Assembly (NCBI GenBank): GCA_963797835.1
Contig: CAWCRN010000034.1
Span: forward strand, 1 to 64,000
Reading direction: 5' to 3'
Length of the DNA: 64,000 bases
From: JBDTSW01 sp963797835
GTDB taxonomy: Bacteria; Actinomycetota; Thermoleophilia; Solirubrobacterales; 70-9
Positions within the stretch are counted from its first letter, which is position 1. Every line of letters begins with the position of its first letter. The translations under genes and the position numbers were made by a program. Below are positions 63,185 through 64,000 of the stretch, in pieces. The notes beneath the pieces are model-generated. The model saw only the letters and a program-made list of their open reading frames with translations. It did not search any database and was not told the DNA's origin.

Positions 63185-64000
63185 ATGCTGCTGCGGGTTG
63201 CCGTCGTCGCAGCGCTACTCGCCTGCCTGCATGCGGCGCCTGCGCTGGCCGCGCCAACGGTCACGATCGACAGCGGCCCGGACGGACCCACCAACGAATC
63301 ATCTCCGACGTTCGGGTTCACGGTGGAGGACGCAACCGCCGTCGAGTGCTCGGTCGACCAGGGCACCGGGGACTTCGGCCCCTGCACCACGGCAAGCAGC
63401 CATACGGACGGCCCGCTGGCGGGCGGTGATTGGACGTTTCGCGTCCGCGCGACCGACGATGTGCCCGAGACCACGACGGAGACCCGCGACTTCACCGTCG
63501 ACACGGAGGCGCCCACGGTCACCCTCACGCCCCTGGGCCCCACGGGGCCCACCAACGATCCGCGCCCAAGCTTCGGCTGGACCACCGCGGCAGAGAATGC
63601 CCGCGAATGCTCGGTCGACCAGGGCACGATCAACTTCGGCCCGTGCACGTCCCTCAACCAGCATGACCAGCCGACCAACCTGGCTGACGGCGCCCACACC
63701 TTCCGCGTGCGCGTCACCGACCCGGCCGGCAACACGGCCTCGGCAACCCGCGACTTCAGCGTCGACACGGTCGGCCCCGTGGCCGAGGTGACGGGTCCCA
63801 AGAGGACCGGCGACCGCAAGCCCAACTTCCAGGTGTCCTCGCCTGAGGCGGGGGCCAGCCTCACCTGCAAGCTCGATGGCAAGCCGGCCGTCGGGTGCGT
63901 GTCGAACTTCGGGCCGGAGAGGAAGCTCAAGTTCGGCGCGCACGAATTGGTGGTAACCGCGCACGACCCCCTCGGGAACCCCGGACCACCACGGACGTTC
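63185..64000 (+). CDS. Secreted Ig-like repeat protein, 5' part (runs off the window)
   Basis: An open frame without a stop runs to the right edge. The N-terminus LLRVAVVAALLACLHAAPAL is a signal peptide with probable cleavage after ALA. Then come at least two full Ig-like/bacterial-big repeats of about 85 residues and a third. The first two show a Thr-Asn-(E/D) start (GPDGPTNESSPTFGF; GPTGPTNDPRPSFGW), the cysteine pair ECSVDQGTGDFGPC / ECSVDQGTINFGPC, and an end TFRVRATD / TFRVRVTD followed by DFTVDT / DFSVDT. This C-x12-C repeat is frequent in large surface proteins of Thermoleophilia. The frame is also open up to an ATG at 63149, but the ribosome site favours 63185. Adhesion or wall function is a guess. 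Confidence 0.85.
   Translation, partial: MLLRVAVVAALLACLHAAPALAAPTVTIDSGPDGPTNESSPTFGFTVEDATAVECSVDQGTGDFGPCTTASSHTDGPLAGGDWTFRVRATDDVPETTTETRDFTVDTEAPTVTLTPLGPTGPTNDPRPSFGWTTAAENARECSVDQGTINFGPCTSLNQHDQPTNLADGAHTFRVRVTDPAGNTASATRDFSVDTVGPVAEVTGPKRTGDRKPNFQVSSPEAGASLTCKLDGKPAVGCVSNFGPERKLKFGAHELVVTAHDPLGNPGPPRTF

Noticed and set aside
63025..63930. A 301-codon minus-strand frame at the right edge
   Set aside because: It is the mirror of the Ig-like repeat gene, which has a signal peptide, ribosome site and conserved repeats.

Overview
The window is high-GC DNA with dense genes, frequent GTG/TTG starts, many 4-bp stop/start overlaps and short intergenic gaps. Gene content (Rex, an actinobacterial-style uvrB/uvrA pair, DUF2630, DUF1844, FmdB, an APC permease beside a TrkA pair, an actinobacterial EntD-like PPTase, and a secreted protein with tandem Ig-like cysteine-pair repeats) points to a deep-branching actinobacterium, most likely of the Thermoleophilia/Solirubrobacterales type. 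This placement is inference from gene style. About twenty single-base indels break otherwise intact conserved genes (panB, rpsA, an ABC exporter, NRPS genes), several in short G runs, so the source looks like a draft or long-read/metagenome assembly. I give such genes their full inferred span and name the shift points.

Layout. 1-5.5 kb: an MFS remnant, a LeuA-like acyltransferase, ilvC, a DMT transporter, and on the minus strand an agmatinase-type ureohydrolase and a geranylgeranyl-reductase-family flavoprotein. 5.5-8.3 kb: rpsA-coaE-lytic transglycosylase, start/stop coupled. 8.3-12.8 kb: a large membrane protein, DoxX, an MFS exporter and a small anchored protein. 12.8-19.1 kb: uvrB, a coiled-coil protein, an RTX-like secreted protein, and uvrA behind a LexA-type SOS box. 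19.2-21.8 kb: an acyltransferase, a lipoprotein, a DUF1028 protein and YjbQ. 21.8-24.8 kb (minus): DUF378, panB, panC and a DUF2520 reductase-like gene. 24.9-29.5 kb (plus): FmdB, a family-4-type UDG, the t6A genes tsaE-tsaB-rimI-tsaD, a glutaredoxin and rex. 29.5-35.6 kb: a YbdK-like ligase, a DUF1844 protein, K+-independent hppA, an FMN hydroxyacid dehydrogenase, a cupin and two VOC proteins. 35.6-42.2 kb: two APC-UspA permeases, two TrkA proteins and an FAD reductase, followed by tRNA-Gln(CTG). 43-47 kb: a heterodimeric ABC exporter. 47-53.7 kb: EamA, an AlkZ-like HTH_42 protein, a GIY-YIG-like protein, a methyltransferase, DUF2630, a cNMP-TrxR fusion and an ECF sigma factor.

The most interesting region is 53.7-63.0 kb, a minus-strand gene run: PPTase, a carrier-protein/membrane/beta-helix Pls/PosA-type protein, a one-module NRPS (half condensation, adenylation, carrier), a SyrP/TauD-like dioxygenase, SbnB, SbnA and hemerythrin. 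SbnA and SbnB make L-2,3-diaminopropionate in known systems. Together the genes form a compact candidate system for a membrane-linked diaminopropionate-containing peptide or polymer. A 72-bp sequence is duplicated upstream of the first gene and upstream of sbnB; it carries a palindrome, CGATGAG-N17-CTCATCG, that could be a cluster-specific operator. The same palindrome with the same spacing also occurs inside the Pls-like gene.

The right edge holds the start of a secreted Ig-like repeat protein that runs off the window.
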